This document shows, in pieces, positions 48,701 to 62,650 of a stretch of DNA of 64,000 bases. The notes beneath the pieces are model-generated. The model searched no databases. It saw only the letters and a program-made list of their open reading frames with translations, and was not told the origin of the DNA. Source of the stretch: Lanius collurio. Lineage: Eukaryota; Chordata; Aves; Passeriformes; Laniidae. The DNA is taken from NCBI GenBank assembly GCA_020086605.1, contig JACBWW010000068.1:186232-250231 (forward strand). The letters are read 5' to 3'. The position numbers and the translations under genes were made by a program. Numbering within the stretch: the first letter of the stretch is position 1; each line of letters begins with the position of its first letter.

Positions 48701-51700
48701 AACGCTTTCTAGACAGCTGCCTTCCATCCCACTGCATGGAGTCTGGAGCACTGCAGAGATGTTTCAAAAGGATTATTGTTTTAACAGATGATTAATTGCA
48801 AATCACTTATTGCTTTCTCAGGATTAGCTCAGCAGTCACCATTTGCTCTTGGTGCCACCACACAGAATTAGTGCTGTGGGTACTGATGGGAGTCTGGATG
48901 AGAAACCAGCCCTAATCAATGATGAAAGGGTTTCAAGGTTTGAAATAGTCTTGCAACATCAATTCCTTACAAGCAATAGTATGAAGAGAAAATATGTAGT
49001 GACAGAAATGGTTCTTGTGTTCCCTTTGACTCTCCCCTCTGCAGTGTGAGTCAGGAATTTAGTTATGTAAAAATATGACTAAGTCCCTTCTGCCTTTGAG
49101 GTACTCAACTGGGTGAAATCCAGTAGGAGAGTGGATTTCAGTGAATGGGATAACTTCTTTCCCAGTCTTTTCAACTTTGAATTTGGGACAAAACTGCATC
49201 AAAAGCAGGAATAGTTTCCTCATCTAACTATTCTGTGGCTGAGTGGGGTTTGGTTTTTTTTATTTATTTTTACTTTTCCTCTTCAGATAGTGTCTGATTA
49301 CTAAACTAAGCTCTCAGCATCAATAAATCATTTCCCTGCAGAGCCAAACCTGTAATTTTGCATACCTGCTGTCCTTTGTACCTTTTGAAATCCCTCTGGT
49401 GGGGCTGTGAGAGACTCCCTGGGCAGGTAGAGCAGAGTACAAAGGGATGCAGGTGTGTGCTGGAGCTTGGTGGGCTGACAAGCTGCACAAATTCCAGAGC
49501 ATTTGCAGGAGCTGTGGGAACTCCTGGGAGCACCTTGGGGTTATGGGGTTTACAGGATGAGGGGAAAAAGCAAACGAGGGGGGTTTTCAGGAGCCTCACA
49601 CATGGTGTGATGGCATCCCTGACTCACTAGGGCACTCCTATTCCCAGGAAAAAAAAAGTTGGGAAGCCCAGAGGATCATCCCTGATCCTGCTGGAGTGCA
49701 GGGTAGGAACCAAACCAGCCCAAACTGGGGGTGGAATGTGCATTGTGGGTGCCATTTGGAGGTAAAGCAGCATCTGCAGAGCCCCCTGTGTGTGAAGGGT
49801 GGCCTGGGTGGAAGTGTTGGCTCACAAAACCCATTGTCCAAGTGGCACTGGAATATTTGAAATTAGGATTTCTTGTTCCATGCTGTGAGGGGCATCACAG
49901 AATCAAATCCTTAAAATGGAAAACTCTGTCTGTTCTGGATGTCAGAGAGTTGGAGGGAGGGAGGAATGGCAATAATCTCTTGCCCAGTTTATATGTCAGT
50001 GATAATCAGGAAAAATCTGTTAGTGCACAAGGCCCAGGTGCTGGGATTTCTCCTGCAAGCCCTCAGCTGGTTTTTCTCTCTGTCTCCCACCTGAAGGTAT
50101 TTTTAAAGCTGGATGAAGACAGCTCTCATTCTCTCATTCTCTCATTGTGCCTGGGTTACAGTCACAGAGGTCACTGCTGTGCAAACCACTGGTATTAGTT
50201 TTTCTCTGAAGTACTTTCCTGGTTTCCCTTTTGCTGTGACAATTTTGTCATTGTTGCTGGGAGCTGGAACTATTTCATTCATGGGCCACAAATGTTTTCT
50301 GTTAAGCATTCAAAACCTCCCATCCTCCTATTGTGCTTGTCCAGTTTACTATAAAGTGCTCCAGACTCATCCAATAGAGTTTGGTTTAAACCCTCCTCTG
50401 TTCCTGTTATGTTTAACATTTTCTCAGTTTTGCTTTAGTTCTCCAAGATGGATCATTGCTGGGAATTTAGTGATGAAATCCTCCTGTCTCATTCACTTCA
50501 ATCCCATCTCTTGCTTCCTTTGTATTTCCCTGCATCCCAACACTTCTCCTCAGGTCCTCTGTGAGCCATAATTTCTGTTTGGTTCACACCTGCTTCTGAT
50601 GGCTTTGAAAGTCTCCTTTGGATGTTGGATTTTAAGGGGGCATCTGCATGGCTTGAAATAAAAACTTTTCATCTTCCAGATTTGCAAACTTACTTCAAGT
50701 TATTTCACAGTAAACTCTCAGAATCAACAGTTGTAGCTTCCTGTTATTTTTGTATTCTTTTGTCCTAATGGTAGCTGTAAGTTGATATAGGAGTGCTTCT
50801 AAACAATTTATTTTTCAATAATGGACTTGGTTTTCTGTCAGAATGTTTTAAAAAAAATGCTGTTCATTACTGGCCATTTTCCCCTGAGCACATTCTCATG
50901 TAAAAAAAAAAAAAAAAACAACATAATTTTTCTTCAGTCTTTTTGTTCTTTCACAATAATCTGGTTAAGTAATGCAGTGTTTATTCTATTTATGCTTGCA
51001 AGCATTTCCATTTTAAACAGCTGCTAGACAAATGAATTACATTGATAATACGGTGGTGCTCTTAGCTGATTTATATTTTAAAGTATTTGGGTTATATTTA
51101 AAAATTTACTTTTGTTCTTTACGAAGACTGGACTTAGGGTTAGGACCAGTCCTGTATTTTATTCCATTTCTTCCTTTAGTGACTTGTTGGCCTCACTGCC
51201 TTGCCCAGCATTTGTCCTCTTCTCCCTATAAATTCAATTTAATATTCTGGTTGATTTTCCATTCTTCTTGTACAAACATGCAGCTCCCAATACCTGCATC
51301 CCCCTTGGGCAATAAGAAGTTGTCAGTACCTGTTTTTCCTGACTGTGGTGTATCAGGTGTAATTTAAGAGTCATTTTTGGGAAATATTCCTTCATCCCAT
51401 TGCCCCTTGTCAGCAGCCTCCCTCAGCCCTGTGTGCCTGGGGAATTATTCTAATCCACAGCTCTTGCCAAAGCCTGTTACCTCCAGCTTTGACAATTGAA
51501 CATCAAAAGTTACACTTTAAACACTAACATTTATATATTTTTTTTAAAAAAAGCCTTTTTTAATCTTGTTTTTTCTTTATCCTCTTCATAATGTAATTTT
51601 TTGGGACTTCAAGGCTGTCCACAGGATACTGATGGCCTCAGATACCTTTTTTAGAAAATATTCTGTTTGCATTGTCAGAATTAGATGTGTGCCCTCATTC

Positions 51701-52829
51701 AGACTCGAGGGAGTCCATCAGTTTCTGCTCCTGGTTTTTTTTTTTCTGTCAGGATTTTGTTCAGGCCTTTCTGGGCTTTTCACTGCAGGTTGTTGTACTG
51801 AGGGAATCCCCCAGAGCAGGTTTGGCTGTAATTTCACCCCAATTCCAAGGAAAGAGTGGAGCACAGGGAAAAGCTGGCCTGAATCTCTTTTATTGAAGCT
51901 TTTTTTGCTAAAGCTGCTGTCACTCATGAGTTTTGGGTGTTTTTTGGCATCACTGGCCATTCCCAAATCTGTTTTCACCCCCCTCACACAAACAAAAAGG
52001 AGAAGGAGCCCCTCCTATTCCCAATTTTTGTCCAGCTCAGGTCTTTCTATAGCTTTTTATTGAGCAGAAGAGCCAAGGAAGGGAAATAGCAGAGAGAAAT
52101 TTGTCATCCTTGTTCTCACCATCAGCTCCAGCACATTTAAAGTCGAGTTTTTATCTCTGGCAATTGTCTCTTCACAGAAAAATACTGGAAGTTCTTGGAA
52201 TTGCAAACATCTCAGGCCACGAGCCAAGCTTTCCCTGGCTAGGCAGTGACAAAAGCTGCCAGTGGATCTGAGTTTTATGTGGTGGTTTTTCCTATTGAGA
52301 AACTACTGTTCTCTCTGAGGTCATCAAAACTTATTGGAACTGGGATTCCATATTGGATTTTAATCATTGTTCCGGAGTAAAAATGGGAATTCTCACTTAT
52401 GGAACACAGATCATAGCTGAAGTTGTTCATCTGGAAATTTTAAATTAAGTTTGATCCCAGTGTATTAGTAATTTTAGCAGAATGTTCCCATCCCGAATGA
52501 AAATCAGATGTGCTTCATGGAAATAGGGAAGTCCAGACAATGGGTATTGTGTTTAGGTTACAAGACTTGTGGTCTTCCTTTTTATAATTTTATTTTCATT
52601 GTTTACATTGCAGGCAAGTCTTTGTTCATTTTAAGGAGTAAAGCTATTAGTGTTAAAGCACAATTTTTTTTTAAGTTTGTATCCAAAAATATTTCTCTTG
52701 AGTTGTCTAAAAAAATCAGGTTTTCTGGAAATTCATTGCCCTCATGAACAGACTCCTGGTGAGTGAGGAATTTTTATGACTCCTTTAAAAAACAATTGCA
52801 GGCATTCCACAAATAAACAATGAATTGAT

Positions 52830-52842
52830 TGGGGGGGGGGGG
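52830..52842. repeat. Poly-G run
   Basis: About 12-13 consecutive G within AT-rich intron sequence. It is a simple-sequence tract and a likely site of length error. Confidence 0.9.
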
Positions 52843-53841
52843 CATTTTAATGACTGTTTTATAATTATTTGTTCTCCAGTGTTTATTTCAGTGTGGTATG
52901 TTGTAATTTTTAACTTAGTTATCCTAGGAATTCTCTTGTAGAGTGGAGAGAGCAGAGCTTTGGAGCAGGAGCCAATTCCCAAGTGCAGACACAGGAGTGA
53001 CTCTGATATTCCCTTGATTTCCAGCAGTCCTGGAAGAAGAGCTGGAATACTTCAGGCCAGCTGCTTTCTCCTTCTTTCTGCATCTTTTTTTGGCAATTCT
53101 GATCTCTTTCCCTCAGTTACATTTTCCTCCCATGTCTTTGATTAATGAATTCCCCGTGTGATTTTTTTCTTTTGGTTTCCTTTTCTCCTCTCAGGGCTGT
53201 TTTTGCTGAATAGCTGACCAGAGTCACAGCAACACTGAATTTGGCTTTTCCTGTGTGTAAACCCAGGAGTGACAATTCTGATTTTCCTGCCCCCTTATGC
53301 ACACAGCAGCAGAAACCCTGACATTGCACAAGATGCTTGTTTATAAAATTGGGCTAAAGGGGACTGCACATCCCTGGGTTGCTCCTTGTCCCAGAGGCAG
53401 CAGCAGTTGCTTTGGCACAGGATTTGCTTTCTGCTGCTCAGTGTGCAAATAATCCAGCAAATGCTGTTATCCCCACAAACACAGGTTGGGATTCAGCTCA
53501 TGCTCAGTTGCTGCAGTGGTTTTGCTCATTTGGAGTCACCTCAGTAATATTTTGTTCACCCAGAGGAGAGCTCAGAGGGGAAATGGTGATGTTTAGAAGA
53601 TGTTGTGTAGCCAGGCTGAACCTGGTGCTTGGTGTTTCAGATGTTTGGGGTTAATTCCTCTCTGTCAAACCTGTGCAAGTTTTTCCTCAACTCCTTTAAT
53701 CCATGAGGTAGAAATGTTGTAGGTTTTACAGAAAAAAAACAGATTTACTGGTAGCTTTTGTGCTTGCAGCAGTTCTTGGTGTGTGTTTGGGAGCAGGAGG
53801 TGGCTGAGCAGAGAGAGCAAACGTTCCTCCTGTGTGTGCAG

Positions 53842-53906
53842 GTAAATAACCCAATATAAATATGGGCAGTAAATAACACAATATAAATATGGGCAGTAAA
53901 TAACAC
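53842..53906. repeat. 27-bp tandem repeat at the edge of an assembly gap
   Basis: Units of gtaaataacacaatataaatatgggca repeat about two and a half times and run straight into the N gap. The array probably continues inside it. Confidence 0.85.
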
Positions 53907-54304
53907 NNNNNNNNNNNNNNNNNNNNNNNNNNNNNNNNNNNNNNNNNNNNNNNNNNNNNNNNNNNNNNNNNNNNNNNNNNNNNNNNNNNNNNNNNNNNNN
54001 NNNNNNNNNNNNNNNNNNNNNNNNNNNNNNNNNNNNNNNNNNNNNNNNNNNNNNNNNNNNNNNNNNNNNNNNNNNNNNNNNNNNNNNNNNNNNNNNNNNN
54101 NNNNNNNNNNNNNNNNNNNNNNNNNNNNNNNNNNNNNNNNNNNNNNNNNNNNNNNNNNNNNNNNNNNNNNNNNNNNNNNNNNNNNNNNNNNNNNNNNNNN
54201 NNNNNNNNNNNNNNNNNNNNNNNNNNNNNNNNNNNNNNNNNNNNNNNNNNNNNNNNNNNNNNNNNNNNNNNNNNNNNNNNNNNNNNNNNNNNNNNNNNNN
54301 NNNN
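53907..54304. other. Assembly gap (398 N)
   Basis: Run of N in the last visible ATG7 intron, directly after a 27-bp tandem repeat. Confidence 0.99.
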
Positions 54305-56910
54305 GAGGAGAAAACAGAGTTGAAAGGCAACAATTTCTGCTAATAAGACACTTAAGGGCTCTGATCTGCCAGTGGTTTGTGCTGTGTTGTGGAAGTGTGA
54401 TTTTTTTTCATTTTTTTTTTCCATAATCACTGGGTTTGAACCAAAATCTGTGGTTTGTGACAGGGATAAAAGGGCAGTTTTATTTGTCATAAATCTTCTC
54501 CCATCTTTTATTTTCATTTAGGGCTCAGAAAGGAGCTCCCATTTCTCACAGAGAAGGAGCAATTGGGGATCCTTGAATCCTCTCCTGGTTTTGTTTCTGC
54601 TCTTGTGTGGCTTTTATCAGGGAGCTCAATCTCACTCTTTACTGGTTTCTTCACCTGTAAAGTTTAGAAAAATTGTGAGAAAATTTCTGGCCTTAAAATT
54701 GTTTTAAAATGGAGTTTTTTCAAAGGTGTTTGTGCCATTTACTTTTATATTTTGGCTGTTGGGAAATTGAAAGAAATGTCAGTTTGTCCAAGCTGCACAG
54801 TTGAACTGTTATGGACAAGTGTGGCATAGCTGATGATGTAATTTAATCTGATTTTAGCAGTAGGTTATGGATAACCTAAAGTAGATACATGATAATTTAA
54901 TAAACATTAGAAAATATTTCTTTATGACACTGAAGTTATGCAGCAGCTTTGCAATAGTTCTTTTCCTGAACTTGTGTCTGCCCTTTCTCCTAAAATTCCA
55001 TCTTTGAGAAGCCTTCTAGAAAATCTGCACCTGGAGAGCTTTAGTGGGAGCTGAACTGGGGGATGTTTGGTGAGATGAAGCTGCTAAATGAAATAATTTC
55101 ATTTTTTTTGATTTTACAAGCCTCTGTGTCCTGAAAACAATTTCCAGCCTCAGCTGAGAACTGGAGAGATGGAAATGCTGTGAGTGCAACAAATTCCTGT
55201 CCTGCAGAGCACCATTGGCCTGCAGGAATTGTGCACACAGGAGGTCAGGGGTTTCCTTTTAACATCTCTCAATCTGATCTCAAATTGGAGCTCTCGAATT
55301 GTTAATTAAAACATTCCTGATGGAGCAGAATAGATGGTAATGTAGGCTGTGGACTAAGCAAGATGGTGCAAAAATCAGGGAAAGCTGCAGAATTTAGGTG
55401 CTCTGTCCCACAATTCTAATCAGAATTCTACCAACAATTCCAGTCAACAAAACCAGTTCTAATCAGAGTTGTTGATGATTTAATCAGGAGTTTTCAGTCT
55501 TACTAAACAAGTGAGGAACACAGACTGGAGTGAAACCAGGACTTTATAATTCTGCCTTTCCTCAGCATGGGAGCCCTGATGTTCTGGTGGACACACAACT
55601 GAGATGTGCAAATCTTCTGAGGAAAATTTTAATAGCTTGGAAATTTAGTTACCTGAAAAATCCTTTTTGTTCTTTTTTACGAGGGTTTTTTTTTTGCTTT
55701 TTTTGGTTTTTTTTAATACCTTTGTTGATTTTGGAAAAAGTAGAAGGCTTTTCTTGTGAATCTCCTCTTCTCGATGGCAAGCCCTTGCACTGCCTTTGCC
55801 AATAGTTTATTTCACATGTATTCAGTCCAGTTTTCTTTTCACATATGTGAAATAACCTTTTGGCAAGGGGTAAACAAAATATATACAGCGAGGAGAAACA
55901 GACTTGTGTTTTTTATTTAAAGTGAAAAGATACATTTCATGAAAAAAATCCTTCCATTTGAAGTGAATAATTAAAGCTAAAATAAATAAGATCTTATAAG
56001 AGATTGCACAGCAATTATGTAACTTTTAAGAAAGAGTTGATGGTAATGAAGTCTTTTCACTTGACTGGGTTTTTCTTGGAAAAGTGCAGTATCATGTGAT
56101 GATGTACCAGTGTGTGAGAGCAGTTTGCTGCTACAGCATCCAAACATCACAAAGGCATTTCCAGAGCCCAGATATTTATCAATTCTCTTCTGGAAGGGAC
56201 CAGGAAGGTTTTTATTCCACATTTGCTGAGTGTTTCTCCACGGTGGACATTTATCCAGGGGGACTGGCCACTTGTGCATGGCCCACAGAGCATTTATGGC
56301 TGAGGAAGGAAAATTGGCTGCTGTGGCTCCCTGGGAGCTGGGAGAAAATCTCTCCTGAGTTATTCCTGGGTCAGGAAATACTGGGCATGGCTGTGCTGCA
56401 CTGGGGGCCCTGCAGGGGCTCTGATCCTTGGGGAATTCCAGCCCCTTTGGGATTCAGCCCAGCCCTCCTTTCCCCTTAGCACTGGGGGACTCCTGAAGGC
56501 ACCAGTCAAAACTCAAACGTGCTGAGTTTTTAGGAATTTGGACCTCTTGAAGAATGTGACAATCCATGAATGGTTTCCTGTTATGTTGAATGAGAACTGA
56601 ATGAAATCAGGAGTGGCCCCAGAGTGTTTGTGTGACCCCCAGAGATGTTCTGAGGGGAGTTGGTTTGTAATTGGCTCAGTTGGTCAGAGCAAGGGGCTGA
56701 AAACAGCCAAGTTGTGGGATTGGTCCCTGTGGGGGCCATTCCCTCAAGAGTTGGACTGGTATTATCATAACTAAAATACACTTTAGATATTTTAATCACA
56801 TATCTCCTTGTCTGCTTTCACAGAAAAACTGAGATTTATTGTGTTGATTTTTGATGCCTAATTGTTGTGGTTTAACACGGAAGGGGTTTTCTTGCAAAAG
56901 GTCCTTCCTC

Positions 56911-57020
56911 CTACCAGATAAAACTGAGATTTATTATGTTGATTTTGATGCCTAATCCTACCAGATAAAACTGAGATTTATTATGTTGATTTTGATGCCT
57001 AATCCTACCAGATAACATGA
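56911..57020. repeat. 47-bp tandem repeat
   Basis: Units begin ctaccagataaaactgag at 56911 and 56958, with a partial third unit at 57005. A related half-unit (aaaactgagatttattgtg) lies at 56826, separated by unrelated sequence that begins tgttgtggtttaacac. Confidence 0.9.
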
Positions 57021-60000
57021 TAATTTTAGGGGAAAATGGAAGCTAGAAAGCAAGCAAAACCTAGTTTAGAATTAAAAAAAAAGTCAAAACAAAACCACCT
57101 GTTGATTTTTATTTGCTATTTGATAGTTTAGTACCAGAACAGAAAACTAATGACATTGAAACTGCATATTCTGAGCTGGGTGTGCATTCTTTTACCATTT
57201 ATTTCTATAATCCAGCAAGAGAGGGAGGATATTTTTCCAAAAAACTTCTTTACCCTCCATTTCAGCCCTGCTGTGTTGGCTGTGCTTGGTTGGAAGTGCA
57301 GCTGTACTTGATTTGACATGGGCAGTTCCAGTCTGACAACACCACAACAAAAATTCACGGTGAATTAAAGGAGGTTTGGGTTCCTTTTAGTTGTGAAATG
57401 TATATGTCAATCTCTAATTGTAGCAAATAAAAGAATGTTTTTACAGGAACATGCAGGGTCTTGGTGCTAATCAGAGATGTTGAGGTCACTCCTATGTAAA
57501 TATTGTGAGGTTTTGGAGAGTCTTTGTACAAAACCTGCTATCACAAGCCCTTTTCTGAAAGGGTTTGCTTTCAAAAAATCCGAATCAAAGAGTTACTGAG
57601 GGCTGTGGCTCTCTCAAAAATGCTCATTTGAGCTTTCCTGTTGTGGTTATTGATCATAAAGTTGGGGTTTAAGGCAAGGTCTTCTCATGACTGCGAGTCC
57701 AAAGTTAATTTATTCCTGCAGTTCTTCCCAAAGTGCAGACAGGTCCTGTTACCTGTATTTAATGTAACATTAAATAGTCTGCAGTAATAATCAATTGCTG
57801 AAAAACTAGAATTTAAAGATATTTAGTGCTATTTCTCTCTAATGTCAGTTCCTTTGCAGCCACTGTCCCATTCCAAGGGTTGTGTTTCAAATAATTTCAA
57901 ACAGTTTCCATCTTTCCAGGTAGCTTTACAAAATACAGCTCTGTTTGATCTGTTCTGTGGCAGGGAATTAGGGTAGATAACATCTGAAGCACTTATGTGA
58001 TGCTTGCAGTACAATTGTGTCTTTTTGAAGAATTAATTTGAGAAGTGAAGCCTCTGGGGGGGATTTCTCAATATCTATCCGAATTTTCACATGCAGACAT
58101 CTTGAACTCCTTGAAGTTACTCAATGCCAGTCAATATCTTCAGGTTATAAATTAGCTCCTAATTAACATAATGGAATTTTGACAGAAATTAATGAAGTCT
58201 GGAGAGCTCTTGCTTGTGCAGCAGACTTTTCCCAGCTGCCCTACATATCTTCTCTTGGGAAAATCACAGAAATTCAAACTTAATAAGCAAGAGTGCAGGT
58301 ATTACAAAATTTAATTCCTAATTGCATTGTCCCACACTTCAGCTCAGGTATTGTGTCTCAGGTGTCAGTGGTTTCACACCATCCTCCTCTCCCAGGGGGA
58401 AGAAATGCAAAGAAAAGCAAAGAAATGGTACTTTCAGCAGCTGGGACCCCAATATTGTCACTTCTCCTTCAGTTCACTGAGAAATGCTGTTCTTTAGGGA
58501 AATCTGTCACATTTTGCTGCCTAGCAGAGAAAAGACACTTTAGCAGTGAAGATGTAGGTGACAAATTCACTTTGATATTTCTCTTTGTTGTGTTTTGTTG
58601 CTAAGGAAAGGACTTGAAAAATCCAAGTATAAAAACTCTATTGGAAGTGGCTGAAATCTATTTTTTCTCCATTCAACAGTCAATATTAAAATATTCATCT
58701 TCAGATATTTTGAGGGGTTTTTTGTGGGATAAAAATAGCACAAAGTGCAGATTTGGACAGTGCTTCTTGTATGCACTTAGCCCCTGACCTGTGCTCCCAC
58801 GTGCTGCTGCCAGTGACGTTCCTGCTGCTCTTTGAAGGGAGGTTTTGTTGTTAATTCTTCAGCCAAACTGCTGGAATTTCACATTTCTAGAGCCTCACAT
58901 CATGATTTAAACAGAGCAGTGCCAGGGTAGGAAGGTGAGGCCAACAAAGCCAAACCTGAACACAGGAGGTTGTGTCACCCTCTGTGTGGGGACTCAGCAT
59001 TTTGGGATGATGATGATGATGGTGGTGTTATTCAGCAAATATTTGAGTGAGAGCAGAGAAGGAGGGGTTTGGCTCGTGGCTCCCAGCCCAGTAGCCCTCA
59101 CTTGTCATTTCCAGGCAGAGCCACAGGAAAACAATTTGACAAAATCAACCCAGCAAGGACACACGGCTGCAAAATGGACTCAGGGCAAGGCTTGCACTTC
59201 AGTCATGGAAATTTGGTGCAGAATCATCTGCCTGGGGTTCCCTGAGGAGCAAATGTGGAGTTAATCCTTGCCCCCTTGTCCTCCTCCTGCCCCTTCCCTG
59301 CTCATCCCAGCGTGGTCCGAAGGTCCTGGTGCAATTCCAGGCTGCCAGGACCTGATCTTATTCTGCTGGTTTGGCTTTTTTCTTCATTGGCCAACTCTTT
59401 GTAAATCAGAGCTGGGGCACTGTGGGCCTTGGGAATGTGGGAGGCAGATGGAATTCTTTCTTGGAGGGCTTGTTTTGTTTTGTACGGATCTGGCTCTGGG
59501 TTATGGAAGATGCTGACCAAAAATCTGCATTTTTAGAATGTATTTGCACCTGGAAGCTCAACTTTCTGTTGTATGTGGTGGTGTGAAAATTAACAGGGAA
59601 AATCTTCTCTGAAAAGGCTCAGTCAGTGCTGGTTTGGGGAGTATTTGTGCTGTTGTGATGTCTTTGTTTTAGTTATCCTGACTAGAAAACTCTACAGCAA
59701 TCAGGGAGTTGTTCTGTGTTGTATCCAAGTTGTCTTTTGGGGGGTTTTCATAATTAGGAGTGTGGGATATTTTAATACTTAAAGCAACAACAAAAAAAAA
59801 AAAAAGGAGATGTCATTTGACTGTAAAAATACTCTTTTTCATTTTCTGCCAGAAGGAAAATAATCTTAAATTGAGAGGTGTCTTTGCTTGTTTGGGCTTG
59901 TTGGTCTTAACTAAATAAAACCACCTCTTAACTCTTTGTTTTGACTGAGTTTTTCCTCAAAGTGAGGTTCCACCTGTCCATTGTTTCCTTTATAGGGTTT

Positions 60001-60959
60001 GTTATGCTGTTGTTTAGAGGGAAGTCACACCTTGAATGAGTATTGAAAGCTGGTTTGTGATTGAGGTTAAACTTAAAGAAAAGGGGCACTTCACAGGCTT
60101 TGTTTGTGTGAGGCTGAACAAAAATCATTCTGATGTTGTGAATAAAAAAAACTTCAATTGTAAATATGTGTGATTTTACAAAGTAAGAGTCTTGGGTTTT
60201 GTTCACAGGAGTGTGGTGAGTGTTGAGATTTTGATTTTAAATTTCCAATGCAAGCAGAGGGGTCTTCATTCTGAGGGAACTTTTCATGGGATGCTGAGGA
60301 GTGGGTTTGGTTTTAAAAATGATTTCATTCCACACTTTCACACTTTTATCTAATTTATTTTTTTTATATAAATAATCCCACAATTAAGGCACTGCACTTG
60401 GAACATTTCTGTCTTTCTAAGCAGAAAACTCTGTCAAAGGTGGGGAAACAAAAGGCAGTGACGTTACCCCAGGAGGAGAAGGTTTAAATGGGATGAGTTT
60501 CCCATAGAATAAATAACCTCCAGGTGTCCCTAACTGAAGTTTTTCCATAATTCTAAGCAAAACTCAGATAATTCTGGAAGCAGAGCATGTGTCACACACA
60601 GATCTGTCACTGTGGTCACTTCTGGTGCTTCACTTGGGAGAGCTTTCATCAGTTCCAGCACGTGAACTACACTGAAGTCTCATGCTGAGTTTAAGGGTTC
60701 AGCCATGATTTTGAGTGAGCAGAAATAAGAATTCACCTTGATGGTATTGCTTAATTAAGTTTTTAATAGCCCTTCCCTAAAAATTACTTGAAAAGTTTTT
60801 AATTCGTAGGTTTGGAGGTGGTGGCTTGGAGGGTAAATGGTTTTTTCTGCAGTAGGAATGAGCTGATTTTGGGGATGGTTGGACATTCAGCCACATTCTG
60901 ACATGGCTGTTTGTGATGTAGGACATGGTGCTAGAAACCAGGTGTTATTGGCCACATCA

Positions 60960-61095
60960 ATATTCACATGTTGGGAATGTCCTATTCACAACAGTCACAT
61001 GTTATTCACAGTCACATGTTATTCACATGTCCTATGAACACACCATATTCACATATTGTCCACAAACATTCACATGTTTGTGAATGTCCTATTCT
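60960..61095. repeat. Degenerate attcacatgt repeat with a hairpin
   Basis: The word attcacat(gt) recurs about every 13-20 bases. At 61066-61087 acattcaca-tgtt-tgtgaatgt forms a perfect 9-bp stem. Confidence 0.7.
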
Positions 61096-61477
61096 GAAAT
61101 TGGGAGCCGTGTTGACACATGCAAAAAACCCCAAAATCCTACTTTTTTTTTTTGCTAAACTTCAGCTTTATAATTATTGGAGCTATCTCTGGTTTGACAG
61201 CCCTCCAGTCTTGTCCTGCTGCTTCTGTTTTATCAGGGTGAGAAGTTTTAGAAAATAACTTCTGTTCTAAATTGGAAAAAACCAAACCAAAACAAAAAAG
61301 TCCTGGTGGACAGTGTTGCTCCCTTCCCTGGCTCCCTTTTGGAGCAGTGATTTCTGCTCCCAGTTCTGGTGCTTTGTGCTGCCAGCACCAGACTGACAGT
61401 TCTAAAATCCTTGTATTCTCCTCATTAATGGAATACATTGTGCATCAAATGAGGGGGGTTTGGGCATGGCAGGACTG

Positions 61478-62650
61478 CCCAAAGCCCAGATCTGAGTGCA
61501 GAGCTCACCAGGTTCTTTTTGGGCTCAGCCCAAAGCCCAGATCTGAGTGCAGAGCTCACCAGGTTCATTTTGGGGCATGGCCCAAAGCCCAGATCTGAGT
61601 GCAGAACTCCCCAGGTTCTTTTTGGGCTCAGCCCAAAGCCCAGATCTGAGTGCAGAGCTCACCAGGTTCTTTTTGGGCTCAGCCCAAAGCCCAGATCTGA
61701 GTGCAGAGCTCCCCAGGTTCTTTTTGGGCTCAGCCCAAAGCCCAGATCTGAGTGCAGAACTCACCAGGTTCTTTTTGGGCTCTGCCCAAAGCCCAGATCT
61801 GAGTGCAGAACTCCCCAGGTTCTTTCTGGGCTCAGCCCAAAGCCCAGATCTGAGTGCAGAGCTCACCAGGTTCTTTTTGGGCATGGCCCAAAGCCCAGAT
61901 CTGAGTGCAGAGCTCACCAGGTTCTTTTTGGGCTCAGCCCAAAGCCCAGATCTGAGTGCAGAGCTCCCAGGTTTTTTGGGGCATGGCCCAAAGCCCAGAT
62001 CTGAGTGCAGAACTCACCAGGTTCTGTTTGGGCTCAGCCCAAAGCCCAGATCTGAGTGCAGAACTCACCAGGTTCTTTTTGGGCTCTGCCCAAAGCCCAG
62101 ATCTGAGTGCAGAGCTCACCAGGTTCCTTTTTGGGCTCTGCCCAAAGCCCAGATCTGAGTGCAGAGCTCACCAGGTTCTTTTTGGGCATGGCCCAAAGCC
62201 CAGATCTGAGTGCAGAGCTCACCAGGTTCCTTTTGGGCTCTGCCCAAAGCCCAGATGTGAGTGCAGAGCTCCCCAGGTTCTGTTTGGGCTCAGCCCAAAG
62301 CCCAGATCTGAGTGCAGAGCTCACCAGGTTCTTTTTGGGCATGGCCCAAAGCCCAGATCTGAGTGCAGAGCTCACCAGGTTCATTTTGGGGCTCTGCCCA
62401 AAGCCCAGATCTGAGTGCAGAACTCACCAGGTTCTTTTTGGGGCTCAGCCCAAAGCCCAGATCTGAGTGCAGAGCTCACCAGGTTCTTTTTGGGCTCTGC
62501 CCAAAGCCCAGATCTGAGTGCAGAGCTCACCAGGTCCTTTTTGGGCTCAGCCCAAAGCCCAGATCTGAGTGCAGAACTCACCAGGTCCTTTTTGGGCTCA
62601 GCCCAAAGCCCAGATCTGAGTGCAGAGCTCACCAGGTTCTTTTGGGGCTC
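61478..62650. repeat. 51-bp hairpin minisatellite, about 23 copies
   Basis: Units have the form cccaaagcccagatctgagt then gcagarctcmccaggttctttttgggc. Each carries TTTGGGC-nnn-GCCCAAA, with loop tca, tct or atg. Since 51 is 17 codons and most units lack stops, long frames of 100-200 residues open on both strands. They are not genes. Confidence 0.96.

Noticed and set aside
56863..56910. Possible LTR start (tgttgtggtttaacac)
   Set aside because: It recalls the start of some avian LTRs, but only about 50 bases follow before the 47-bp repeat. There is no 3' end and no target duplication.
61478..62650. CRISPR-like repeat array
   Set aside because: Units are contiguous, with no unique spacers, and the host is a vertebrate.
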